Shown here one piece after another: positions 18,962 through 28,235 of a stretch of DNA of 64,000 nucleotides. Made by a program: the position numbers and the translations under genes. The stretch is from Neobacillus niacini (GTDB taxonomy: Bacteria; Bacillota; Bacilli; Bacillales; Cytobacillaceae): positions 504,001 through 568,000 of the forward strand of contig NZ_JAUSZN010000001.1 of NCBI RefSeq assembly GCF_030817595.1. The letters are read 5' to 3'. Numbering within the stretch: position 1 is the stretch's first letter; each line of letters starts with the position of its first letter. Under the pieces are notes generated by a model that saw only the letters and a list, made by a program, of their open reading frames with translations, did not search any database and was not told where the DNA came from.

Positions 18962-19007
18962 TAAAAGAAAACCCACTATATTGATCCTAATCGGACCTGA
19001 TAGTGGG
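18962..19007 (-). terminator. Terminator after the 77-residue protein gene
   Basis: CCCACTAT pairs with ATAGTGGG, and the minus strand continues into TTTTCTTTTAT. It separates the small gene from the AIM24 gene. Confidence 0.85.
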
Positions 19008-19057
19008 CTGGATATTATTCTGCTAAATTGATTTCTAGAATGTTTGCTCCTCCTAAT

Positions 19058-19291
19058 TCATTGTCTCTTTTTAACTAGAATGGAGTGGGCATTACCGACT
19101 TTTTCTTCTAGATAACTCAAAGAAAAATTACCGGAAGGGTCGGTTAAATCACCAACGGCACGTGAGAGGTTATCAATTACCATTGTTAGGAGTTCTGGCG
19201 GCATTTGCACATTTCTAAGATTTACCTCATCCATAATTTCATGAGCTTGCCTTTGAATTTTTCGTAAACGTAAACTCTCAGATGTCATCAT
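19058..19291 (-). CDS. Small conserved-looking protein of unknown function
   Basis: A 77-residue reading frame preceded by an excellent AAAGGAGGAC site and followed by a good terminator, so it is very likely expressed. It is mostly helical and charged (SLRLRKIQRQAHEIMDE near the N-terminus, SYLEEKVGNAHSILVKKR at the end), with no membrane segment, signal peptide or cysteine. I do not recognise the family. Its promoter region is shared with the divergent Fur-controlled gene. Confidence 0.65.
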   Translation of the reverse strand: MMTSESLRLRKIQRQAHEIMDEVNLRNVQMPPELLTMVIDNLSRAVGDLTDPSGNFSLSYLEEKVGNAHSILVKKRQ

Positions 19292-19400
19292 CTAAATGTC
19301 CTCCTTTATTATCATCTGCCAAAAATATATGTAGCAGAAAAAGATTCTTGACAACAATTTAACTATTCAAATAATTTAGGACCTAAATTAGAAAATATGA

Positions 19401-19430
19401 TTGACATTGATAATCATTATCAATTATTAT
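19401..19430 (+). promoter_or_regulatory. SigmaA promoter with a perfect Fur operator
   Basis: TGATAATCATTATCA at 19408-19422 is an exact match to the 7-1-7 Fur operator of Bacillus (TGATAATNATTATCA), not to the PerR or Zur variants. It lies between TTGACA (19401-19406) and TATTAT (19425-19430), spaced 18 bases, so iron-loaded Fur would block RNA polymerase directly. Confidence 0.87.
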
Positions 19431-19475
19431 CGGATTAACTACGTTGAACAAATACATTTAGGGGGAGGTTTGTCC

Positions 19476-20228
19476 ATGAATCAAATACAGGCTATCACAG
19501 AGGATAACTTAAAAGACTTCATCACATGTCCTTACAAATTTTATTTTGAGTACTACGAAAAGAGAAAGCGTTCTATCAACTGGAGACAGGTAGTGCAACA
19601 TGTGGTAAATAAGGTGGTTTATACTTTTTATAAACTTCCTTCTGAACACCGACATTCAGGAAAAGTGCTAAGACTTGTGGATAAATATTGGAGTAATGTA
19701 GCTCCACACCTATTTGAATCTAGGATTCAATATTATTTGGTAATTGCCAAAATAACAGATAATCTAATTCAACATATACAGGCAGAATCCAAGGAATCTC
19801 CACCTTTGTTTTTGTTTGAAAAACTAAATACATATATTGAAGAGCTGGATGTCGACTTATCCTTAACATTTGATGTTGCCGAGTGGTCTGATTCCTCTTT
19901 TGTGATAAAGAAGTACTTAGTCGACGCAACACCAGAAATGTTAACGCTCTACTATCATCTGTCGATTGTTTTTTCTGAAAAGGTATTTAAAAGAACCCCG
20001 AAGAGAGTAGAAGTCATTACGCTGCTCGACGGAAAGAAGCATGTCTTCACACCGACCCCTGAAGATTTACAGGAAGGTCTTAACTATCTACAAGTCATGA
20101 AATATTCCATTGAGGATCCTACTAACTACTTTAAGACAAGCAATGTTCATGAATGCAATTTATGTCCGTTTGTTAAGGACTGTGATCACGATACTCAAGA
20201 ATTTAGCCCCAAAAAATACTTGTCATAA
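19476..20228 (+). CDS. Cas4/AddB-like Fe-S protein, PD-(D/E)XK nuclease fold
   Basis: The start at 19476 (MNQIQAITEDN) follows GGGGGAGG; the 250-residue protein opens with the motif ITEDNLKDFITCPYKFYFEY, usual at the N-terminus of PD-(D/E)XK nucleases of the Cas4/RecB/AddB group. Cysteines C18, C227, C230 and C236 make the C-x(n)-C-x2-C-x5-C pattern that holds the 4Fe-4S pin in AddB and Cas4. The central catalytic block is doubtful: LTFDVAEW may supply the first Asp, but the expected D/E-x-K strand reads FVIKKY, lacking the acid. It may therefore be a structural or DNA-binding relative. Fur control and the Fe-S pin suggest a link with iron limitation. A terminator separates it from the next operon. 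No cas genes are near. Confidence 0.75.
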   Translation: MNQIQAITEDNLKDFITCPYKFYFEYYEKRKRSINWRQVVQHVVNKVVYTFYKLPSEHRHSGKVLRLVDKYWSNVAPHLFESRIQYYLVIAKITDNLIQHIQAESKESPPLFLFEKLNTYIEELDVDLSLTFDVAEWSDSSFVIKKYLVDATPEMLTLYYHLSIVFSEKVFKRTPKRVEVITLLDGKKHVFTPTPEDLQEGLNYLQVMKYSIEDPTNYFKTSNVHECNLCPFVKDCDHDTQEFSPKKYLS

Positions 20229-20246
20229 TCGATATTGAAATATGTA

Positions 20247-20277
20247 AACTCCCACTCGGTTGAAGGGGAGTTTTTTG
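20247..20277 (+). terminator. Terminator after the Fe-S nuclease-like gene
   Basis: AACTCCC pairs with GGGAGTT around an 11-12-base loop, followed by TTTTTT. It insulates the large downstream operon from the Fur promoter. Confidence 0.88.
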
Positions 20278-20444
20278 TTAACCTCGATGCTAGATTTTAA
20301 GCAGAGATCCCATGATATGTACAGGTTTTTAGCTAAACTTTTACAATTGGGTCATGCGTTATAAATGTTTTGAATAGGATAGGAGTAATTATTCGAAAAG
20401 GGGTATTTTACGGTGTTCGCTCGTTTGTGAAAGGAGTTCAAAGA

Positions 20445-22655
20445 ATGATAGCTAAGTATAAACACCTTGTAATCATGCACGTCTTGGTTATTTTTTTCTT
20501 TAGCATTTTCGCTTCAACAGCGGGAGCGAAAACTCATTCCACTATTCCTAAAAATAAAATTGTTGCTCTTGTATATGATGATTCTGGCAGTATGTGGGAA
20601 CAGTCTGGAAATGTTCCGATTGATAATTGGAAGTATGCGAATTACGCTCTTCAAAGCTTTGTTTCTCTTTTAGAAAAACAAGATCAGTTAAGAGTTGTTT
20701 CTATGAGCTCACCGACCATACCGGAGCCGATTGAATTAGATGAAAGACTTCGACAGCATGAAATTGATCAAATTCGAACCTGGACCGGGAAAAGAAATAC
20801 TCCGCTAGAATCTTTACAAACCGCGATTAATGAATTGGATAAAGCTGTGGACAGCAATAAAAACTCTGATTTCTGGTTAATCGTTCTTACCGATGGGATT
20901 TTTAATGAACTTAACGATCTTGAACAAAAGCTTTCAGCCGCACAAATTGAAGAGAACAAGAATACCCTTTTTACTAGTTTGAGGGTACTAAAGGAGAAAA
21001 TGGACCAAAACGGTGCTAGTTTTCACAGTACCTTGATTCCCATTGAATCCTATTTGAGCACAGAAGAGCTAGAGATTATGGCTGATTTTAAACGACAATG
21101 GACCGAAAGTTCAGCTGGAAATGTGCTAGTGAGCAATGGAGAGCAAGATATCATACAACGCATTAACGAGGTTGCAGCTCTCATGACCAATCGAGATCCG
21201 AGTGAAGAGGAGAAGTTTGATATACACCCTGTTTGGGACGGCAATCAATTAGTCTTAGAGTCTCCATTTCCATTAAGGAGAATTACTCTCATTGAACAGT
21301 CCGCTGAAGAGAATGCTTCCTTTAAGGAATTTTATATAAACAACCAACGCATTGAACAAGGAATGGAGGGTCCCTACAAAGTATTTACACCCGATGACCC
21401 AGCAAAATTACATCCGCCCATACAAGGAACTTTCACGCATTTTAAAAATGTGAATGGTGATGGCGTTGTCGACAGAGGGACATATAAAATTGTTTTCGAA
21501 AAGCCACTATTGGAAGAACAACAAGAGTCTATCAAGATATTAGCAGAACCAGCGATTGATTTTAGAGTGAATTTTAAAAAAGCCACGGGTGAAGAGAATC
21601 CTGAATTTTTCTTTGTAGGCAGTAAGATGGTGCTAGAAACCACACTATTGAAGAGTGAAAGTAATGATGAAGAAATCGATTTACGTGCTATTGACGTAAA
21701 AAGTTTGTTTGAAGTAGAAGCTGAAATTGACGGGGAGAAGCTTCCCCTTAAATATGATCCTAAGATTAATAAGTTCATCGGGGATTTCGCGTTACCTCAA
21801 AAGGAAAAAATTTCTGTCAATGTAAAAATCAATATTAAGGGATTCTATCAAAAAGTAAAGGAATCAAGCATTCAAATTAACCCAACGCGAAAGTTGAGCC
21901 TAGTGGCAAATACTGATACCTGGAGTTCATCGTTAGATAAGTTAAACGACGCAGCTCCCTTTGTGATTACTCCTATGGTCAACGGGGAGGAAATGACATC
22001 GGAAGAGCTTAAAAAGGTTTTTAAGCAACTAAAAATAGAAACCCCCAGCCATATAAAAATTGAAAAAGAACAAAAAGGGAATCAAATTCTTATTTACCCT
22101 AAGAGTTTAACGCCGATCTTCCGAACATCGGTAGGTGACGTACCCCTTCACGTTACCCTACCCGGTCAGTACCCTAATGAAATAGCGGAAGAGACTTTTA
22201 CACTAAACATTGAGGATATATCACTCTTTAAGAAATATGGAAAGGATGCTATAAAAGCGTTAATCTGGCTTGCCATCCTTGTATATATCATTGGAATCAT
22301 TATAAAACCAAGGTTTGACAAAAACCACATTTCACTAGAATACAAGCAAAGTAGGAAAAGAGAGAGGCTTCGGGATGCACGTGGAATGACAGAAAACTTC
22401 TATACGAATTGGGTTAACAGATGGCTTGTGCCCTATTTGGCGGAAAAAAAGAGTATTGGCGATTTAACATTTAAGGCTGATCGAAAAAAGGACCGCGTTT
22501 GGCTCGTGAAAGAATCACAGGACCCAAACCTGATTGTGAGACATGAAAAGCTTGAGGGAAGAAGTAAAAAGGCAGACTTACAGATTTATCATAACGATGA
22601 GATTCAAATTGAGAGAAGTAATGACTATTCAATTTATATATTTAAATCCCATTAA
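20445..22655 (+). CDS. Secreted, membrane-anchored VWA-domain protein
   Basis: The start at 20445 (MIAKYKHLVIM) is chosen over an upstream in-frame codon because AAAGGAG lies 8 bases before it and it yields a clean signal peptide ending near TAGAKTHS. The 736-residue protein then has a VWA domain (about residues 36-250) with a complete metal site: D45-x-S47-x-S49, the Thr of RNTPLES and the Asp of VLTDGIFN. Beta-rich Ig-like modules follow (about 280-590). One transmembrane helix (about 604-623) precedes a basic ~110-residue cytoplasmic tail. The topology suggests an outside sensor or adhesion module coupled to inside partners. It is the first gene of a four-gene operon; the tubulin-like gene starts 25 bases later. 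Confidence 0.85.
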   Translation: MIAKYKHLVIMHVLVIFFFSIFASTAGAKTHSTIPKNKIVALVYDDSGSMWEQSGNVPIDNWKYANYALQSFVSLLEKQDQLRVVSMSSPTIPEPIELDERLRQHEIDQIRTWTGKRNTPLESLQTAINELDKAVDSNKNSDFWLIVLTDGIFNELNDLEQKLSAAQIEENKNTLFTSLRVLKEKMDQNGASFHSTLIPIESYLSTEELEIMADFKRQWTESSAGNVLVSNGEQDIIQRINEVAALMTNRDPSEEEKFDIHPVWDGNQLVLESPFPLRRITLIEQSAEENASFKEFYINNQRIEQGMEGPYKVFTPDDPAKLHPPIQGTFTHFKNVNGDGVVDRGTYKIVFEKPLLEEQQESIKILAEPAIDFRVNFKKATGEENPEFFFVGSKMVLETTLLKSESNDEEIDLRAIDVKSLFEVEAEIDGEKLPLKYDPKINKFIGDFALPQKEKISVNVKINIKGFYQKVKESSIQINPTRKLSLVANTDTWSSSLDKLNDAAPFVITPMVNGEEMTSEELKKVFKQLKIETPSHIKIEKEQKGNQILIYPKSLTPIFRTSVGDVPLHVTLPGQYPNEIAEETFTLNIEDISLFKKYGKDAIKALIWLAILVYIIGIIIKPRFDKNHISLEYKQSRKRERLRDARGMTENFYTNWVNRWLVPYLAEKKSIGDLTFKADRKKDRVWLVKESQDPNLIVRHEKLEGRSKKADLQIYHNDEIQIERSNDYSIYIFKSH

Positions 22656-22680
22656 AAGTACTTTAAGAGGTGGTAACTAG

Positions 22681-25600
22681 ATGAGCTTTAATGTTCCAAC
22701 GATATTAATTGGTCTAGGCGGAATAGGGAGTAATATTGCGAATATGGTATATGGCCGTGTTCCCCTCGAGCAGCGGGGAAGAGTTGCGATCCACGCGTTT
22801 GATACTGATGCCAATAGCATTTCAAAATTAGAACACTTAAGAAACAGTGCTACACAAACAAGCACAAGCCATTCCGTTAATGAATATCTTCAAGCGAATC
22901 CAGAAGTATTAAAATGGTTTCCAAATAATCCTCAAATAAAACGGAAAACGATGACAGATGGAGCCGGCCAAGTTCGGGCAGTATCGAGACTTGCTTTTCG
23001 GTCAGCGATGTCACAAGGGAAATTAAATGCGATGTGGGATGGAATTGAAAGAATTTTTCCTGTCGACAGCCATGCTGAGTCGTATAATGTCCGAGTGATT
23101 ATTATTAGTTCCTTAGTTGGCGGCACTGGTTCAGGGATTTTTCTGCAAATCGCTCTCTATCTGCGTGAAATGCTGGAGAGAAAGCTAAACTCTGAAAGCG
23201 TTCTGATTCGCGGCGTTTTTTTACTACCGGATATATTAGTAAGAAGTAATACGGTTGACCAAACGGAGTGGGAAGCAGTCCAAGGGAATGGGTATGCCAG
23301 CTTAAAAGAATTGAATGCCATAAGCTTGAGCGCATCGGGTAATCATAAACAAAATGTGACGATTGAGCTCGAGTATCGGCCGAATCAAATTGATTTAGAG
23401 GGCAGGACAGCACATGCGATTACAGATAAACATCTTCCTTATGATTTTTGCTTTCTATTTGATTATGAAAATACAAAAGGGCAGCATTTGACGAACGTTT
23501 CGGAGTATATAGACCAGGTGGCACGATCTGTTTATCTCCAACTCTTTAGCCCGATTTCAGCTAGAAGCTTTTCACAGGAGGATAACCAAATAAGAAGTTT
23601 GGTCGAATCAAACGGGCAGGCACGGTACTGTGGTGCTGGAGTTGCTTCCTTAACGTATCCATATGAAGAGATTGTTGACTATTGTGCACTAAAATGGTCC
23701 ATTAGCGGCTTAGATGGCTCTTGGCTCCGATTAGATAAGTTATTTAATGATGAAAAAAAGAGACATGACGATGACTTAAGAAACGGAATTCATAATGAAA
23801 AACCAAAGATTAGAGAGCTTTATGTTAAGTACTTTGAGCAGATTGTGAATGACCAAGAAAAACCAAACCCTTTTTTCCGTCAGCTTGATTACCAAGTTCA
23901 TGAAATCGAGGATAAGGGTAAAAAAGGCGCTTCGAAAGCCGATATATTCTTATCTGAGGTAGAGGAATATGCAAAAAAAGTGCTGAAAGATGATGTGGAA
24001 TTAAAAGAGGATTATGAAGATCATTGTGTGCTTGATGGAGGAAAACTGAAAATAAAAGATCGAGCGAAACAAGAAATTAATCGAATGGAATCCGCCCTAG
24101 AAGACTATGCCAAAGAAATTAACAAGAAAATTAATGAATACAGTCATTTTATTGTTTATCAGATAATTGATGCAGATTATCATTCGCCGAATGGCGCAAA
24201 TGGCAGCCGGTTCCAGCTTAATACTTGGATTTTGAAAAAAGATTCACCTATTCATCCTGTTGGGGTGCGATATCTGCTCTACAGTATTCACAATAAACTT
24301 ATTAAGAAGATTTCCCATTTAAAAGAAGAGAATCGGAGATTTAAAGAACAGATTGAACGCTATCAAGACATTTATGATTTAGACCGCAATGACGGTGATG
24401 TAGATGATGCGGTTCGACGTGTGGATAAAGCATTAAAACAAGGCTTTGTTTCCAGTGTGTTTCGAAATCAATTTAAAGATTTTATTGATGAGTATACGGA
24501 AAAGGCATCTCATCAGCTGAGTACCCTTAATCGCTATAAATATTCCATGTTATTAGAGCTAGTCTTTTCTGCTCTCAATCAATCCATCAAGGAAATGATC
24601 GAGGATTGGCAAAGGTTCTTTGATCATTTAATTGAAACAAGAGAAACGCTCTTGTTGGAAATAAATCAATTAGCAAGGAAGTTTGATGGCGTGAGCGATC
24701 CGACGAAAAGGTATGTTCTAGCCAACAAGGAAATGCTGGAGCAAACGTGGGAGCGGATACGTCAATCGGTTGATCATGGCTTCTTGCCAGATAGTATCTC
24801 TCAGAAGATTTATCAAAGTCTCTATAACCGGTTTATCGAGCGGAAAACGAATCGAGGGGCAGAGGAGTTTTATAAAGAAACCAAGGTTGAAGTGTTTTTT
24901 AGAGAGAATGTTTTAAACTTTTGCCGGAACGAATTGGCGAGTAAGCATCATGATAAACTAGATTTAACCATCACCCAGGCGCTCAGAATAGAAGCCAGTC
25001 GGTTAGGGATTGACCCAGATGATTATCTATATAAAAGAATGAAGGCAATAGAAGAACTGGCACAACCATATGTTCCGATTACAAATGAGTATCGAAGTTT
25101 AAAATACTGGGGACTCCATACGGAAAGTTTTAACCTGCTCTCGGAACAGTTGCAAAATGAGTTGTTTAACGAGAAGCAAATTGTGGATGATGCCTTTAAG
25201 CGAAATGAAATTGTTTGTTATCGTGCCCATTACGGATTATCTGTCAGTGACTTTACCAAATTTTCTTCTGGAAAAAATGGAAAGCCACCAGGTGTTTATT
25301 ATGAGGCCTATCATCGCTTAGTGAGTAAGCTAAATGAGGATGAAAATCGTACAATTACCCCGCATTTGGACCGAAATTGGCATCTTCCTGCGTATATGCC
25401 AGACTTAAATCCAGAACGCGCTGAACTTGAAACGAATCGGACGGACCGTGCACTATTGCTCGGGGTAATCTATGGCTGGCTTCAGTTAGTCAACTCTGAC
25501 GGAAAGAGAGTCTATCAATATAGTGGAAATCAAGGCACAAAATTATTACTGAAATTTGGAGAAAAGGTGGAAGAAGATACCTTCAATCTTCATGAAGCAT

Positions 25601-26040
25601 TACCACATAATCCTGTTATCTATGATGAAATTTTAGAAAGATTCCAAGAAACACAAGAAACCCAAATCAGAAATAACCGAGATATTCATGAACATGATTT
25701 TATTAGGGGGGCCGTTGAAATTTCGAAAGTTAGAAAAGATGGAATTCGTAATATCCTAGATTTAGTGTTGGCGTATGACCAAGAATTTATCTCCAATCCT
25801 TCCTTAACGGAGCGGGCCGATCGTTTACGACAATGTCTGTTAACAGAGATTTGTGAGTACTTCAAAAAAGTAAAGAGAACGGAGTCGGCAAAACGTGGTG
25901 CGGCAAATTTGATTTACCAACTTTGGAAGGAATCTGAGGTCAGACAAAGAACTCCACAGGATTCAGAAGAGTACCACAAGTGGTTGAATGATATTAATAA
26001 TAAACTGAACTCACTTAATCAAGAGCGAGTTTTAGTATAG
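22681..26040 (+). CDS. Giant tubulin/FtsZ-like protein (Tubulin_2-type)
   Basis: The 1119-residue protein starts behind GAGGTGG. The N-terminal third is a tubulin/FtsZ-type GTPase domain: TILIGLGGIGSNI (residues 7-19) is the first nucleotide loop, AFDTD near 40 ends strand 2, and SSLVGGTGSGIF (143-154) is the tubulin signature G-G-T-G-S-G. The remaining ~750 residues are helical and charged, rich in predicted coiled coil, with no membrane segment. The size and the long C-terminal extension set it apart from FtsZ and TubZ and fit the Tubulin_2 family. It probably binds GTP and may polymerise at the membrane through the two membrane proteins encoded next. The specific role is unknown. Confidence 0.85.
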   Translation: MSFNVPTILIGLGGIGSNIANMVYGRVPLEQRGRVAIHAFDTDANSISKLEHLRNSATQTSTSHSVNEYLQANPEVLKWFPNNPQIKRKTMTDGAGQVRAVSRLAFRSAMSQGKLNAMWDGIERIFPVDSHAESYNVRVIIISSLVGGTGSGIFLQIALYLREMLERKLNSESVLIRGVFLLPDILVRSNTVDQTEWEAVQGNGYASLKELNAISLSASGNHKQNVTIELEYRPNQIDLEGRTAHAITDKHLPYDFCFLFDYENTKGQHLTNVSEYIDQVARSVYLQLFSPISARSFSQEDNQIRSLVESNGQARYCGAGVASLTYPYEEIVDYCALKWSISGLDGSWLRLDKLFNDEKKRHDDDLRNGIHNEKPKIRELYVKYFEQIVNDQEKPNPFFRQLDYQVHEIEDKGKKGASKADIFLSEVEEYAKKVLKDDVELKEDYEDHCVLDGGKLKIKDRAKQEINRMESALEDYAKEINKKINEYSHFIVYQIIDADYHSPNGANGSRFQLNTWILKKDSPIHPVGVRYLLYSIHNKLIKKISHLKEENRRFKEQIERYQDIYDLDRNDGDVDDAVRRVDKALKQGFVSSVFRNQFKDFIDEYTEKASHQLSTLNRYKYSMLLELVFSALNQSIKEMIEDWQRFFDHLIETRETLLLEINQLARKFDGVSDPTKRYVLANKEMLEQTWERIRQSVDHGFLPDSISQKIYQSLYNRFIERKTNRGAEEFYKETKVEVFFRENVLNFCRNELASKHHDKLDLTITQALRIEASRLGIDPDDYLYKRMKAIEELAQPYVPITNEYRSLKYWGLHTESFNLLSEQLQNELFNEKQIVDDAFKRNEIVCYRAHYGLSVSDFTKFSSGKNGKPPGVYYEAYHRLVSKLNEDENRTITPHLDRNWHLPAYMPDLNPERAELETNRTDRALLLGVIYGWLQLVNSDGKRVYQYSGNQGTKLLLKFGEKVEEDTFNLHEALPHNPVIYDEILERFQETQETQIRNNRDIHEHDFIRGAVEISKVRKDGIRNILDLVLAYDQEFISNPSLTERADRLRQCLLTEICEYFKKVKRTESAKRGAANLIYQLWKESEVRQRTPQDSEEYHKWLNDINNKLNSLNQERVLV

Positions 26041-26066
26041 CTTGTTTAAAAAAGGAGTGATCTTTG

Positions 26067-28235
26067 ATGCACTCAATCGTGATTCATTTTGGCAAAAAGT
26101 ATGAGGATTGGAATTTAGTTGAGCCATTCTTTTACAAGCTGCAGAGTTGTAATGAATTAACTTTTTACTGGGAGGAGGAGGCCCCGGCCTCTAATCCTCT
26201 CTTTTTATCATTAGTCGATCGAATGATTGAACATCTTGACCGTCAGCGAATAAAGGATTGGCAGTTGATTATTCTTTTGAATTTAGATGATGAGCTAAAT
26301 AGAAGGTTACGACTCACAACGCATCTCTCGGAAATAAGAAAAGACCTGCTAGAACCTCTAAAGGACAAGGGATTCTATCCATCTCAAAGCACTTTACATT
26401 TAATTGATAAAATCAAGAGAACTTCTAATTATGCGCCAATAGAAGAAGGGTTAAAACGGTACTGGGAACTTGACCATTATGGCTATCTTATGAAAAGCCC
26501 TGGGTGGCCAATAGTGGGTAATGCCTTCATCGAGGAGGAAATTAAACAGCTTGATGAAGAATGGGGGGAACCCATTCAGCTTCAAGATATAATCTTAGAT
26601 CAACCTGGTGCAGAATTTATGGAGGCTTTAGAGATGAAATGTGAGCGGGTCAAGACCTGCCTAGCTAAGAAGATAGACAAAAAGAAGGATTATTTGTTGT
26701 TACGTGGAGAGAAGCCAAGTCATGATGAATGGATGACTGAGGATCAATTAAATATCGTTATGGAAGATTTCGAGAAAAAGATTAAGCAAATATGTACGCT
26801 GCCGTTAACTCCTTCTTTAACAAACTTTACTCCATCAGGAGAACTCTCAAGCAGTTTAAAGTACCATGTTGGTATCCAAAGTGAAATCGGTGATATTCGC
26901 CTTATTCGTCAGGAAATCGTTCAAAGTTCTCATCGGGAAAGAATGAGAGGTTATTTGGAACTCACCTATTTTCTTCTCACGATTAGCCAACATCCAAAAC
27001 TAATTGAAAGGTTGGAAAAGGGAAGTACCAGTGTGATACAAATTTCGTTAGAAACTGATAGGCTGGAAACATTAATCAATCATTATTTTATGAGCTTGTT
27101 GAAGGCGAAAAGGCAATTAGAGGATCAATTATTACTCCAAAATCAGTTTCATACGAATCGATTTCGAGATGATGATTTTTCTCCTTATACGGCAGCAAGT
27201 ATTGAAAAAAGAAGAGATGTTAATCACCCACTATTGAAGAGCACAAAGCTTAACTATCAATTCTTTGACCACTGGCAGGATCAGCTTTATAAAGCTGAAA
27301 CCATTCTCATTGATCGCGAAAATGAACTGCTAAAAAATTCAAGAGAAGCGATAAAAAAATTGCACCTTGTAAAAAGAAGAAATGACATTTTGGAAGAGGA
27401 AGAATTGATTGACATAAATGACTATAAACAGGACATTCTCCAAAAAATTAGTGTTGTGGAAAGGGATGTCATCCATTCTGCTCCTGGGACATCGGAAGCA
27501 CTTTCAAAGTGGAAAAATTTAGTGACGAAAGCGAAAAACCAAATGCATTTTCACCTGCAGCTACTCCCAAACCAGCATCAGTTCCTGATGATGAGTTTCC
27601 TGATTATTATGATCCTGTTCATTCCTTTTCTGCAAATGTCGGGTTCAACTGAATCTACTAAGGTAACAGCCTATTTTTATGGTATTGGTTTGGTTGTCAC
27701 CCTCCTTGTGACGTATATTGGGTACTACTTTACCAGACATATATCCCATCAACACATATGGAAATTTCAAGAAAAAACCTATGAATATACCGAGAATATT
27801 TATCAAATGCAAGTCGATGCCCAGCACTGCTATAATGACTACTTAAACCATTTATTTAAGCTATTCTCGTTACGTAAATATCTCGAAAAATTATCCTTAA
27901 TCGGTGAAGAAAAGAAGGAACAGAATCTTCTTTACCGCTACCACCTTATTAAATTAGACGAATTCGTCCAGATGACAAATCGATTGCTTCATATCCTTCA
28001 GATAAATAAAGAATCATTTTCTTCTAAACAAGAAATACGGGTGCCAGGTATTAAATTTGAAAAAGGTATCATCGAGAATCCTATCTATTCTCCGTTTCAA
28101 CAGCTAGGGGTACAGGGATCAAACGGACATGGTATTGAAGTGTATCTCGGTAGTGCGATCGAACAATACCAATCAGCCTACTTGAATGAACTCGAGCAAA
28201 TTCGAATCCAAGAAGATAAGGTGTATAAACTATGA
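26067..28235 (+). CDS. Large coiled-coil membrane protein, third gene of the VWA-tubulin operon
   Basis: The start at ATG 26067 sits 9 bases after AAAGGAG. I do not recognise the family of this 722-residue protein. The first ~500 residues are soluble, acidic and helical. Two hydrophobic helices (about 509-530 and 541-562) form a hairpin in the membrane, placing both the long N-terminal and the ~160-residue C-terminal part in the cytoplasm. No signal peptide, catalytic motif or cysteine cluster is visible. Its stop codon overlaps the start of the next gene (ATGA), so translation is coupled. A scaffold or linker between the cytoplasmic tubulin-like protein and the membrane is a reasonable guess. 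Confidence 0.75.
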   Translation: MHSIVIHFGKKYEDWNLVEPFFYKLQSCNELTFYWEEEAPASNPLFLSLVDRMIEHLDRQRIKDWQLIILLNLDDELNRRLRLTTHLSEIRKDLLEPLKDKGFYPSQSTLHLIDKIKRTSNYAPIEEGLKRYWELDHYGYLMKSPGWPIVGNAFIEEEIKQLDEEWGEPIQLQDIILDQPGAEFMEALEMKCERVKTCLAKKIDKKKDYLLLRGEKPSHDEWMTEDQLNIVMEDFEKKIKQICTLPLTPSLTNFTPSGELSSSLKYHVGIQSEIGDIRLIRQEIVQSSHRERMRGYLELTYFLLTISQHPKLIERLEKGSTSVIQISLETDRLETLINHYFMSLLKAKRQLEDQLLLQNQFHTNRFRDDDFSPYTAASIEKRRDVNHPLLKSTKLNYQFFDHWQDQLYKAETILIDRENELLKNSREAIKKLHLVKRRNDILEEEELIDINDYKQDILQKISVVERDVIHSAPGTSEALSKWKNLVTKAKNQMHFHLQLLPNQHQFLMMSFLIIMILFIPFLQMSGSTESTKVTAYFYGIGLVVTLLVTYIGYYFTRHISHQHIWKFQEKTYEYTENIYQMQVDAQHCYNDYLNHLFKLFSLRKYLEKLSLIGEEKKEQNLLYRYHLIKLDEFVQMTNRLLHILQINKESFSSKQEIRVPGIKFEKGIIENPIYSPFQQLGVQGSNGHGIEVYLGSAIEQYQSAYLNELEQIRIQEDKVYKL

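Noticed and set aside
19476..20228. Evidence for a CRISPR-Cas locus from the Cas4-like protein
   Set aside because: No repeat-spacer array and no other cas gene lies within the window; Cas4-like folds also occur in AddB and stand-alone proteins.
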